From NCBI RefSeq assembly GCF_003577475.1, contig NZ_QPEP01000010.1:1200-65199 (forward strand): DNA of 64,000 nt, in the 5' to 3' direction. Below, piece by piece: positions 10,251 through 17,600 of this stretch. The DNA comes from Salinibius halmophilus (lineage in GTDB: Bacteria; Pseudomonadota; Gammaproteobacteria; Pseudomonadales; Natronospirillaceae). The translations under genes and the position numbers were made by a program. The notes below the pieces were generated by a model that saw nothing but the letters and a program-made list of their open reading frames with translations, did not search any database and was not told where the DNA came from. Within the stretch, counting starts at the first letter, position 1, and each line of letters begins with the position of its first letter.

Positions 10251-11258
10251 ATGACTAAGCGAATCTTAATGATGGGAAGCCTTTTGGCTTCCCTTTTACT
10301 TTTGGTAGGTTGTCAGAAAGAGCAGTTGCAAAGCTTTTCTGGTCGTACAATGGGTACGCAGTACAACATCACCCTAGTGGGTAATGAAGTACAAGCGGGT
10401 TTGGTCGCGCGCCAAATCAGTGCCGAGCTCTCTGATTTTAGCGATATTTTTTCCACCTATGTACGGGACTCAGAAATTAACCAAATCTCGCAAGCACCCG
10501 TTGGCGAATGGATTGCTGTTTCTGAGCATATGTATCAGCTGTTGTCTCTGGCACTAGATGTTTCCCGCCAGTCTGGTGGTGCCTTTGATCCAACCATTAG
10601 ACCGCTGGTTGATATCTGGGGATTTGGGCCACTACAACGCCCAGATGCTGTGCCCGCAGAGCAGGAGATTGCCGATGCCTTGGCAGCTGTTAACTGGCAG
10701 ATGCTAGAGTTAAATGAAGGCCAGGTTCGAAAGCTTGCGCCGCTAAGTTTGGATTTGTCTGCTATTGCTAAGGGCTATGGTGTAGATGTTATCGCAGACA
10801 TGCTAGAGGAAGCAGGGTTTCAGCGTTATCTGGTTGAAGTTGGCGGTGAGATGCGTCTTAAAGGCTTAAAGCCCAATGATGAGATTTGGCGTGTTGCGGT
10901 AGAAACACCAGATTCAGTGGTTCGCCAAGCTTATAAAGTGCTAGAAATAACGGATATTGCCTTGGCGACTTCAGGTGACTATCGCAATTATTTCGAAGAG
11001 AATGGTAAAAGGTACTCTCACACGATTGATCCACGCAGTGGTTGGCCAATTGAGCATGATATGGCATCGGTGTCGGTACTAGCGAGCTCAAGTGCTTTGG
11101 CGGATGCTTGGGCGACCGCTATCTACGTTGTAGGGCCTGAGCAGGGGCAACAGTTGGCTTCGGCTAACAATTTAGCAATGTTCATGATAGTTCGCCAAAA
11201 TGGTGAGTTTGTTGATACAATGACCCCAAAATTCACTGAGCTAGTGAACGAGGAGTAG
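10251..11258 (+). CDS. apbE: FAD:protein FMN transferase ApbE
   Basis: ApbE uses FAD to attach FMN to threonines in secreted or periplasmic targets, here NqrB Thr226 and NqrC Thr223. The protein is 335 residues from the ATG at 10251 (a TTG lies one codon earlier). It has a lipoprotein signal with lipobox LLVGC, so it is predicted to be anchored on the periplasmic side. Family blocks are SGRTMGTQYNITL, GAFDPTIRPLVDIWGFGP, LDLSAIAKGYGVD, GGEMRLKG and YSHTIDPRSGWP. Its stop codon is followed directly by the nqrM ATG. Confidence 0.95.
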   Translation: MTKRILMMGSLLASLLLLVGCQKEQLQSFSGRTMGTQYNITLVGNEVQAGLVARQISAELSDFSDIFSTYVRDSEINQISQAPVGEWIAVSEHMYQLLSLALDVSRQSGGAFDPTIRPLVDIWGFGPLQRPDAVPAEQEIADALAAVNWQMLELNEGQVRKLAPLSLDLSAIAKGYGVDVIADMLEEAGFQRYLVEVGGEMRLKGLKPNDEIWRVAVETPDSVVRQAYKVLEITDIALATSGDYRNYFEENGKRYSHTIDPRSGWPIEHDMASVSVLASSSALADAWATAIYVVGPEQGQQLASANNLAMFMIVRQNGEFVDTMTPKFTELVNEE

Positions 11259-11504
11259 ATGATGTTGCCAACTATGCTTGCCGTATTTGTATTGATGTTA
11301 GTGATTGTTGCCGGTATGGCGATCGGTGTTATCATGGGGCGCAAGCCGATCGCAGGCAGCTGTGGTGGTGTAGGGGCTGCACTGCAAGATCCAGACTATG
11401 AGTGTCCGGTATGTGGTGACGATCCGAATAAATGTGAGAATAAAAATGAGGATGCGCAGCTTGCACCTGCTAAGGTTCAAGTATACGACGCAACCAAAAA
11501 ATAA
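11259..11504 (+). CDS. nqrM: Nqr assembly factor NqrM (DUF539)
   Basis: This 81-residue protein has one N-terminal membrane helix (about residues 4-26) followed by a cysteine-rich tail with Cys35 (GSCGG), Cys49, Cys52 and Cys59 (ECPVCGDDPNKC). This is the pattern of NqrM, required for Nqr maturation and thought to deliver iron to the NqrD/NqrE cysteine site. It is the last gene of the operon, starting on the base after the apbE stop. A perfect hairpin without a T-run follows. Confidence 0.93.
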   Translation: MMLPTMLAVFVLMLVIVAGMAIGVIMGRKPIAGSCGGVGAALQDPDYECPVCGDDPNKCENKNEDAQLAPAKVQVYDATKK

Positions 11505-11525
11505 TGAGCGCTTCCCGCGCTCATT
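11503..11525 (+). other. Hairpin between nqrM and sthA
   Basis: A perfect 9-bp stem (AATGAGCGC / GCGCTCATT) with loop TTCCC begins at the nqrM stop codon and ends 17 bases before sthA. The sequence after it (AACTTGGGC) is not T-rich, so it is not a standard intrinsic terminator. It may mark an mRNA end or processing site, or weaken read-through into sthA. Confidence 0.55.
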
Positions 11526-11542
11526 AACTTGGGCGAGGGGAT

Positions 11543-12940
11543 ATGGCAGAATTTAGCTACGACTTAGTAATCATCGGCACTGGACCAGCAGGAGAAAGTG
11601 CCGCAATGCAAGCGGCCAAATCAGGGTTGTCGGTTGCAGCAATAGACAGTCGCGCCATTGTTGGCGGTAACTGTACACACAAGGGTACCATTCCTTCCAA
11701 AGCACTACGCCATGCTGTCAATCAGCTAATGCAGGTGCGCAAAAACCCAATGTTCACCGATTTGCAGTCAACCATTGACCGGTTTTCTTTCGCCAAAGTT
11801 CGCGAAATGGCGATGCGTGTTGTCGACGAGCAAGTGCGCATGCGCACTCGTTTCTACGCCAAAAACGGTGTTGATCTGTTTAATGGCGAGGCCAGATTCG
11901 TTGGTAGCCATCAAATTGTATTGAGTGGCGGTGAAAACCACCATGATCAAATTAATGGCAAAAAGTTTCTAATTGCGACGGGTTCTCGTCCATGGCAGCC
12001 GCCAGGCGTAGATTTTAGCCATGCCAATATTTTTGATTCCGATAAAATTTTAACGCTGGATCGAAATATTCGCCGCATTTGTATTTATGGTGCTGGGGTA
12101 ATTGGGAGCGAGTACGCATCTATTTTCTCTGGGCTAGGCATTAAGGTTGACTTAGTTAACCCAGGAGCGAAGCTGCTTAGCTTCTTGGATGATGAAATCT
12201 CGGACGCGCTTAGCTATCACTTGCGCAACCAAAGTGTGTTAATTCGCCATAACGAAGCGTTTAAATCTGTTGTTGGCCATGATGACCATGTGGTGGTGGA
12301 GCTTGAGTCGGGCAAAAAGATCAAAGCGGATGTGTTTTTATGGGCTAATGGTCGCACGGGTAATACCGACACCCTAGGCCTTGAAACGCTCGGATTAGAA
12401 GCCAATCGGCGCGGCCAACTAGAAGTGAACGAATACTTCCAGACAGCTTGTGAGCACGTATATGCCGTTGGTGATGTGATTGGTTGGCCATCGCTGGCTA
12501 GTGCAGCCTATGACCAAGGCCGCATTGTTGCTGGCCATCTAGCAGAGGTACCTGGCGCTGATCATAGTGCAGAGATTCCAACTGGTATTTACACCATTCC
12601 AGAGATTAGCTCGGTTGGCATGACTGAGCGCGAACTCACCGAAGCTAAGGTGCCTTATGAAGTGGGCAAGTGCTACTTTAAAGAAACGGCACGCGCGCAA
12701 ATTACTGGTGAGCAGGTTGGGGTACTGAAGCTTTTATTCCATACCGAAACCAAAGAGCTGCTAGGCATTCATTGTTTTGGGGATCAGGCGGCCGAAATTC
12801 TTCATATTGGTCAGGCCATTATGGAGCAGAAGCATGGTGGTAACACCATTGAATACTTCATCTCCCATACCTTCAACTATCCGACGATGGCAGAGGCGTA
12901 TCGGGTTGCAGCCTTTAATGGCTTAAACCGCTTGGGCTAG
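11543..12940 (+). CDS. sthA: Soluble pyridine nucleotide transhydrogenase
   Basis: SthA is a soluble FAD enzyme that interconverts NADPH and NADH. The 465-residue protein opens with the FAD-binding motif [15 protein letters not shown]. It has [17 protein letters not shown] where disulfide reductases carry CxxxxC; only one cysteine is present, which separates SthA from lipoamide or glutathione reductases. The NAD(P)-binding motif [15 protein letters not shown] and the C-terminal dimer region [14 protein letters not shown] are present. A GAGGGG ribosome site lies just before the ATG. It may be read partly from the nqr operon. Confidence 0.95.
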   Translation: MAEFSYDLVIIGTGPAGESAAMQAAKSGLSVAAIDSRAIVGGNCTHKGTIPSKALRHAVNQLMQVRKNPMFTDLQSTIDRFSFAKVREMAMRVVDEQVRMRTRFYAKNGVDLFNGEARFVGSHQIVLSGGENHHDQINGKKFLIATGSRPWQPPGVDFSHANIFDSDKILTLDRNIRRICIYGAGVIGSEYASIFSGLGIKVDLVNPGAKLLSFLDDEISDALSYHLRNQSVLIRHNEAFKSVVGHDDHVVVELESGKKIKADVFLWANGRTGNTDTLGLETLGLEANRRGQLEVNEYFQTACEHVYAVGDVIGWPSLASAAYDQGRIVAGHLAEVPGADHSAEIPTGIYTIPEISSVGMTERELTEAKVPYEVGKCYFKETARAQITGEQVGVLKLLFHTETKELLGIHCFGDQAAEILHIGQAIMEQKHGGNTIEYFISHTFNYPTMAEAYRVAAFNGLNRLG

Positions 12941-12954
12941 TGATCAGCCAGGTT

Positions 12955-12982
12955 AAAAAAAGCGCCAACTGGCGCTTTTTTT
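12955..12982. terminator. Bidirectional terminator, sthA / tus-like gene
   Basis: Stem AGCGCC / GGCGCT with loop AACT, preceded by seven A's and followed by seven T's, lies between the convergent sthA and tus-like genes. The A and T tracts on both sides make it usable in both directions; its T-side touches the end of the minus-strand gene. Confidence 0.9.
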
Positions 12983-13757
12983 ATAGATAGCGATGAATTC
13001 TCAGTGCCGGTAAATATGGGTTGGGGTCGATGCTGACATCACTGCGCTGCGCCCGTTTGCGTTGGCCTGGTGTATAAGGTTCTGGGAAAGATATTTTCTC
13101 TGGCGGGTGCATCGCAAATACTGGCATTGGCGCATTGAACGCTTTGCGTTCGCCATCGGCAAACCAAAGGTTAGCCCGCAATACCGGTGCTTGGGCTTGT
13201 ACTTGTGCGAGCGGTTCGTCTTCAGGTAGCCGGTTTAGTTTGTCCCAATACACCTGAATGTGGTCCAAGGCTTGATTATGCTTCTCAAGAATCTTTGCCA
13301 CATCAACAACACTTAGGCGTTTAATGCTGCGACCCGACTGATACCAGCTGTATCTAAGGGTGTTGATTGGCTTTTCAAACACAGGCAGTTGCCGCCATAG
13401 CTGTTTTAGATGCAAGCGACCTAGCTGATGGGCGGCGAGGCTTATGTTGAGCTCAGGCAGGCGTTGCATAAAATCAGCTTGCCAATCATTGTTTTTAAAT
13501 GTGGCCAGTTGCGTTTTGATTGACAACTTAAGCTCATTAATTCGATTAACCTGTATGGCTAGTTCATCTGTGGTCGGCACAACACCATAATAACAACGCG
13601 TTTCACGCCCATCTTGGCCGTCTAGATACCAAACATCACGCAGGGCTTTGGCAACTGTGGCATCTTGCCAGTTTGGTTGCTGCCATGGCTGCTCCGCAAA
13701 GCCATCAAGTTCGCCAAGCAGGGTTGCGAGTGTTTCGAAGAACTCAATGTTTTGCAT
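12981..13757 (-). CDS. Tus-like DNA replication terminus site-binding protein
   Basis: This 258-residue protein resembles E. coli Tus, which binds Ter sites and stops replication forks from one side. Blocks match Tus from memory of its sequence: NRINELKLSIKT (Tus QHINKLKTTFEH), TLRYSWYQSGRSIKRL (TLRFGWANKHIIKNL), RANLWFADGERKAF (IARVWYKGDQKQVQ) and the C-terminal LRIHRYL (IPRLHLYVAD). It is about 50 residues shorter than Tus. Around the LPxL motif, Met seems to replace the His144 used in the Tus-Ter lock, though that alignment is uncertain. It lies downstream of tal on the same strand, separated by a terminator hairpin. Its AAAGGT ribosome site is close to the start. Confidence 0.75.
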   Translation of the reverse strand: MQNIEFFETLATLLGELDGFAEQPWQQPNWQDATVAKALRDVWYLDGQDGRETRCYYGVVPTTDELAIQVNRINELKLSIKTQLATFKNNDWQADFMQRLPELNISLAAHQLGRLHLKQLWRQLPVFEKPINTLRYSWYQSGRSIKRLSVVDVAKILEKHNQALDHIQVYWDKLNRLPEDEPLAQVQAQAPVLRANLWFADGERKAFNAPMPVFAMHPPEKISFPEPYTPGQRKRAQRSDVSIDPNPYLPALRIHRYL

Positions 13758-13780
13758 TATACCGTTACCTTTGAAGTGAT

Positions 13781-13810
13781 TATAAAAGCACGCCGGTGCG
13801 TGCTTTTATA
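13781..13810 (-). terminator. Terminator hairpin between tal and the tus-like gene
   Basis: A perfect 13-bp stem (TATAAAAGCACGC / GCGTGCTTTTATA) with a 4-base loop CGGT lies 5 bases after the tal stop and 23 bases before the tus-like start. On the minus strand the 3' arm ends CTTTTATAAT, giving a short U-rich tail. It probably ends tal transcripts. The 3' end of the arm also forms a TATAAT that could act as a -10 box for the tus-like gene. Confidence 0.75.
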
Positions 13811-13815
13811 GTATA

Positions 13816-14733
13816 CTAGCGGCTTGCGACCATATTTTCTAGTGTCTCGATATCACGGCTAAATAAACGAATGCCTTCGGCGAGTTTTTCAGTCGCCATC
13901 GCATCTTCATTTAGTTGCCAGCGAAACGCTGCTTCTGTCACCACTTCTGCGTGGCTGCCATCGGCGCTACCACTTAGCTGTTGGATGACTTCCTGTTGGC
14001 TGTTTTGCAGTTCACTCAAAAGCGCAGGGCTGATGGTGAGTTTGTCACAACCAGCCAAGGCAATGATTTGCTCAGACGAGCGAAAACTCGCACCCATAAC
14101 AATGGTGTTGTAGCCATACTTTTTGAACGCTTGGAAAATGGTGCGCACAGAAGCCACACCAGGATCGCCTTGTTCTAGTGCTTCTGGCTGGTTGGCTTTG
14201 TACCAGTCCAATATGCGCCCAACAAATGGCGAAATCAGCGTTGCACCTGCTTGTGCCGCCGCCATCGCTTGCACCGGCGCGAATAGCAGGGTGATATTGG
14301 TTTTTATGTTATCCGCTTCTAACTGACGTGCAGCTTGAATGCCTTCCCAGGTGGCGGCGATTTTAATCAGTATGCGCTGTGTATCAACGCCGAGTTGCTG
14401 ATACAGTTGGATAAATGCTTTCGCTTGCTCGACGGTTGCAGCTTGATCAAACGACAGTCTTGGATCAACTTCAGTTGATACATAGCCAGGCACTAGGCGA
14501 CTGATTTCGCGGCCATACAAGGCGGTTAAGCACATTGCTGTTGGAAGTTGCAACTGCTTGGCAAGGGCTTCGGCCTCGCCAAGCAGTTCTGAATCAGGGT
14601 TTTGCTTCAGCGCTTTTAAAATAAGTGACGGGTTGGTTGTTGCGTCGTCAGGTTGATATTGAGCGATGCTATCGACGTCGCCGGTATCTGCAACAACAGA
14701 AGTAAACTGTTTCAGTTGTTCTAATGCATTCAT
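13816..14733 (-). CDS. tal: Transaldolase
   Basis: Transaldolase moves a dihydroxyacetone unit between sugar phosphates in the non-oxidative pentose phosphate pathway. The 305-residue protein is of the E. coli TalB type: DATTNPSLILKA near the N-terminus, RILIKIAATWEGIQAA with the Schiff-base lysine, NITLLFAPVQAMAAAQAG and ISPFVGRILDWYKAN. An AAGGA ribosome site lies about 7 bases before the ATG. It is monocistronic or weakly linked to the gene downstream, given the hairpin between them. Confidence 0.96.
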   Translation of the reverse strand: MNALEQLKQFTSVVADTGDVDSIAQYQPDDATTNPSLILKALKQNPDSELLGEAEALAKQLQLPTAMCLTALYGREISRLVPGYVSTEVDPRLSFDQAATVEQAKAFIQLYQQLGVDTQRILIKIAATWEGIQAARQLEADNIKTNITLLFAPVQAMAAAQAGATLISPFVGRILDWYKANQPEALEQGDPGVASVRTIFQAFKKYGYNTIVMGASFRSSEQIIALAGCDKLTISPALLSELQNSQQEVIQQLSGSADGSHAEVVTEAAFRWQLNEDAMATEKLAEGIRLFSRDIETLENMVASR

Positions 14734-14800
14734 TGTGTGTGGTCCTTGGTTACTGCGTGATGAGTAGACTCAATAGCCTTTCCTTTTCACTCATCGAAAA

Positions 14801-14828
14801 TTTATGCTTGGCAAGCTATGCGAAGCAA
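14801..14828 (-). promoter_or_regulatory. Possible sigma-70 promoter for tal
   Basis: On the minus strand TTGCTT (complement of 14823-14828) and CATAAA (complement of 14801-14806) are 16 bases apart, about 70 bases before the tal start. The match is modest. The rest of the 164-base tal/dusA spacer shows no gene or RNA that I recognise. Confidence 0.3.
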
Positions 14829-14897
14829 AACTATCCCTTTTTTCTGTTAACCAAAAGTTACACGTTTTTGTGTTGGTTGCAATGCTTATCTTGCGAC

Positions 14898-15869
14898 TTA
14901 CTTTGCTACCAATGCAAGGGCATCGAGAATGACCTGAATATCGGCGTCGTCCTTATGGATGTTTTCGCTCAGGTAGCGGCGGAATTTGCGCCCGCCCGGT
15001 ACGCCGTGAAATAGCCCCATTAGGTGTTTGGCGCTATGACGCAATGGACCAGGCTGCTTGGCAATGTAGTCATGGCAGTAGCGCTCGACGAGTTCATGGC
15101 CGCTAATCGTTGGGCGGCTATCACCGAATATCCGTTGATCTACCTCGCTTAGTACCATGATGTCTTGATAGGCGGCTCTGCCTAGCATAACGCCATCTAG
15201 GCCCTGATCTAGCAGGTGCTGGCTTTCATCCAGTGTTTTGATACCACCATTAATAACGATGGTTAAGTCGGGAAAGTCTTGTTTTAGCTGAATGACTTTG
15301 TCGTACTGTAACGGTGGGATCTCACGGTTTTCCTTCGGGCTTAGGCCTTTGAGAATGGCTTTTCGGGCGTGCACAATAAACACCTTACAACCACTTTCGG
15401 CAACGGTGCCAACAAAGTCACGCATAAACTCGTAGCTGTCATGATCGTCGATGCCGATGCGGTGTTTAATCGTTACCGGAATGTCCACTGCGTCTAGCAT
15501 GGCTTTCATGCCATCTTTAACGAGCTCGCTATGGGCCATTAACGCTGCGCCGATCATGCCTTTTTGAACTCGGTCAGAGGGGCAACCAACATTTAGGTTA
15601 ATTTCGTCGTAGCCCCAATTTTGGCCAATTTTGGCACACTGGGCTAATTCTGCTGGATTCGAGCCGCCTAGCTGCAGGGCAACAGGGTGCTCGGCGGCAT
15701 CAAAATCAAGGAATCTATTCTGATCACCGTTTAGCAGCGCGCCAGTTGTGACCATTTCGGTGTAAAGCAGGGTGTGTTGCGTTAGCTGGCGCCATAACCA
15801 GCGAGTTGCTGGGGTAGACCACTCCATCATAGGAGCTGTAGAAAATCGCCAAGGAGAGAATTCAGACAT
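14898..15869 (-). CDS. dusA: tRNA-dihydrouridine(20/20a) synthase DusA
   Basis: DusA is the FMN-dependent enzyme that reduces U20/U20a in the tRNA D-loop. The 323 residues include RFSTAPMMEWSTPATRWLWR (flavin site start), LQLGGSNP, EINLNVGCPSDRVQKG with the catalytic cysteine, IKHRIGIDDHDSYEF, VHARKAILKGLSPKENR (a DusA-subfamily marker) and INGGIKTLDE with GVMLGRAAYQ. The ATG at 15869 is the only reasonable start, since the next methionine falls inside the conserved N-terminal block. A GC-rich hairpin ends 2 bases before this ATG and covers the place where a ribosome site would be. Confidence 0.95.
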   Translation of the reverse strand: MSEFSPWRFSTAPMMEWSTPATRWLWRQLTQHTLLYTEMVTTGALLNGDQNRFLDFDAAEHPVALQLGGSNPAELAQCAKIGQNWGYDEINLNVGCPSDRVQKGMIGAALMAHSELVKDGMKAMLDAVDIPVTIKHRIGIDDHDSYEFMRDFVGTVAESGCKVFIVHARKAILKGLSPKENREIPPLQYDKVIQLKQDFPDLTIVINGGIKTLDESQHLLDQGLDGVMLGRAAYQDIMVLSEVDQRIFGDSRPTISGHELVERYCHDYIAKQPGPLRHSAKHLMGLFHGVPGGRKFRRYLSENIHKDDADIQVILDALALVAK

Positions 15870-15871
15870 AA

Positions 15872-15904
15872 CGCGCGCCCGGAGTTAGTTACGTTGGGCG
15901 CGCG
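15872..15904 (-). other. GC-rich hairpin abutting the dusA start
   Basis: A perfect 9-bp stem, CGCGCGCCC and GGGCGCGCG, encloses a 15-base loop, between the nhaB stop and the dusA ATG. In the dusA mRNA direction the 3' arm ends 2 bases before the ATG, and no purine-rich ribosome site is seen outside the stem. It may end nhaB transcripts, but no U-run follows on the minus strand; it may instead control dusA translation. Confidence 0.55.
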
Positions 15905-15927
15905 ATTTTACCAGTAGTGTAGGATGA

Positions 15928-17433
15928 TTACAGCATCATTACGCCAACTAGGCCAACAATTGTTAGGACAATGGTGTAAGGCAGTGCCATGATAACCATA
16001 CGACCGTATGACAAGCGAACCAGTGGCGCAATTGCCGAGGTTAGTAGGAATAAAAACGCTGCTTGGCCATTTGGTGTAGCGACCGATGGTAGGTTTGTAC
16101 CTGTGTTAATAGAGACCGCTAGTAAGTCGTACTGTTCTTGTGTGATCACGCCATTGCTCAGCGCTGCAACCACCTCGTTGATATAGACCGTCGCCACGAA
16201 TACGTTATCAGAAATGGCCGACAGTATGCCGTTTGCCATGTAGAACATTGCCGGTTGAATCGATTCGTCTAACGCTAGTACCCACTCAATAACAGGCGAG
16301 AACAAGTGTTGGTCATGGATGACGGCAACAATGGTGAAGAACACAACAAGTAGGGCGGTAAACGGTAATGCTTCTTCAAACGCCTTGCCTAGTTGATGCT
16401 CTTCTGTCACGCCGTTGAAGGCAGTTTGAATAACAATGATCGCCAAGCCAATGAGGCCTACTTCTGCTACGTGAGTCGCCAAGGCAATAATAAGGAAAAC
16501 TGCCGCGAAGCCCTGTACCACCAGTTTGGCGATGTCGCGCTTAGTGCGTTTTTTGTCTTCTTTTTCTTGGAAGTCACAAAGGATGTTGTACACCGACTGG
16601 GGAATTTTCGCGCCATAGCCAAACCAGCCAGTGAGTTCCAAAACAATTACCGTCAGCAAACCAGCAAAGAAGACTGGAATCGTAACCGGCGCCATACGCA
16701 AGAAGAATTCTAAAAAGTCCCAGCCTGATTTAGAGGCGATTAACAGGTTCTGAGGTTCGCCCACTTGCGTCATTACGCCACCTAATGCGGTGCCAACAGC
16801 GCCGTGCATTAATAGTGAGCGCATAAAGGCGCGGAATTGTTCTAAATCAGCACGTTGGTCACCTTGTAACTTATCATCTTTGGAGTGATCGTGACGTCCT
16901 GATTCAGCTCCCGATGCGACCCGGTGGTAGACTGAATAAAAGCCAACTGTCACGGCGATTAGTACCGCAGTTACCGTCAACGCATCCAAGAAGGCTGATA
17001 AAAATGCAGCCATGAATGAAAAAATGAGTGACAGAACAAGTTTAGAACGGACACCAAGTAGAATTCGGGTAAAAATGAACAGCAGTAGGTCTTTCATGAA
17101 GTAAATGCCTGCTACCATGAACATCAGTAGTAGGATTACTTGGATATTGCCTTGTACTTCGTGGTACACGGTGTAGGGGTCGGTTAAGCCAATAAAAACG
17201 GCTTGAATCGCAAGCAAACCGCCCGGTTGAAGTGGGTAACACTTAAGTGCCATCGCCAATGTGAAAATGAACTGGGCGATTAACATCCAGCCAACCACGG
17301 TGCCGCCCGCGTCGCCCAGCGCAAAGTAAGCGATTGGGTTGATGATTAAGAAAGCGATGATGGCTTGCTTATACCAGGTTGGCGAGTTACCCAAAAAGTT
17401 CTGAGTAAATGCCCGTTGATACGTGGTTGGCAT
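15928..17433 (-). CDS. nhaB: Na+/H+ antiporter NhaB
   Basis: NhaB is an inner-membrane electrogenic Na+/H+ antiporter that removes sodium and helps set cytoplasmic pH. The 501-residue length matches the family, and hydrophobic segments run through the whole protein. Recognisable blocks are the N-terminal [53 protein letters not shown] and [20 protein letters not shown]. It fits with Nqr: Nqr expels Na+ using respiration, while NhaB couples Na+ and H+ gradients. No neighbour overlaps it. Confidence 0.97.
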   Translation of the reverse strand: MPTTYQRAFTQNFLGNSPTWYKQAIIAFLIINPIAYFALGDAGGTVVGWMLIAQFIFTLAMALKCYPLQPGGLLAIQAVFIGLTDPYTVYHEVQGNIQVILLLMFMVAGIYFMKDLLLFIFTRILLGVRSKLVLSLIFSFMAAFLSAFLDALTVTAVLIAVTVGFYSVYHRVASGAESGRHDHSKDDKLQGDQRADLEQFRAFMRSLLMHGAVGTALGGVMTQVGEPQNLLIASKSGWDFLEFFLRMAPVTIPVFFAGLLTVIVLELTGWFGYGAKIPQSVYNILCDFQEKEDKKRTKRDIAKLVVQGFAAVFLIIALATHVAEVGLIGLAIIVIQTAFNGVTEEHQLGKAFEEALPFTALLVVFFTIVAVIHDQHLFSPVIEWVLALDESIQPAMFYMANGILSAISDNVFVATVYINEVVAALSNGVITQEQYDLLAVSINTGTNLPSVATPNGQAAFLFLLTSAIAPLVRLSYGRMVIMALPYTIVLTIVGLVGVMML

Positions 17434-17472
17434 TGAAGGTCCTACTTAGTTTTGGTTGTTAGACTGGGTCGT

Positions 17473-17487
17473 TCGCGCGGCGCGCGA
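17473..17487. repeat. GC palindrome in the nhaB leader
   Basis: A perfect 15-base palindrome, TCGCGCG-G-CGCGCGA, lies 40-54 bases upstream of the nhaB start in the 167-base nhaB/fimL divergent spacer. It could be a leader hairpin or an operator. No convincing promoter boxes are placed around it. Confidence 0.45.
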
Positions 17488-17600
17488 GGCAAAGGTAACC
17501 AAATATTGAAATATTGCAAGAAACATCCATGTAATATGTGGTACAAAGTTCAAAATTTTTTGGCATGTAAGCTTGCTGTGCAGAACAGGTGTAGTAAAGG

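Noticed and set aside
13758-15900. Several GTAAC-core sequences near the tus-like gene (about 13768, 14855, 15886) considered as Ter sites
   Set aside because: None matches more than about 8 of 13 positions of the E. coli core, and GTAAC or TTGTAAC also occurs in unrelated places such as 4295 and 58313. The hits are within chance.
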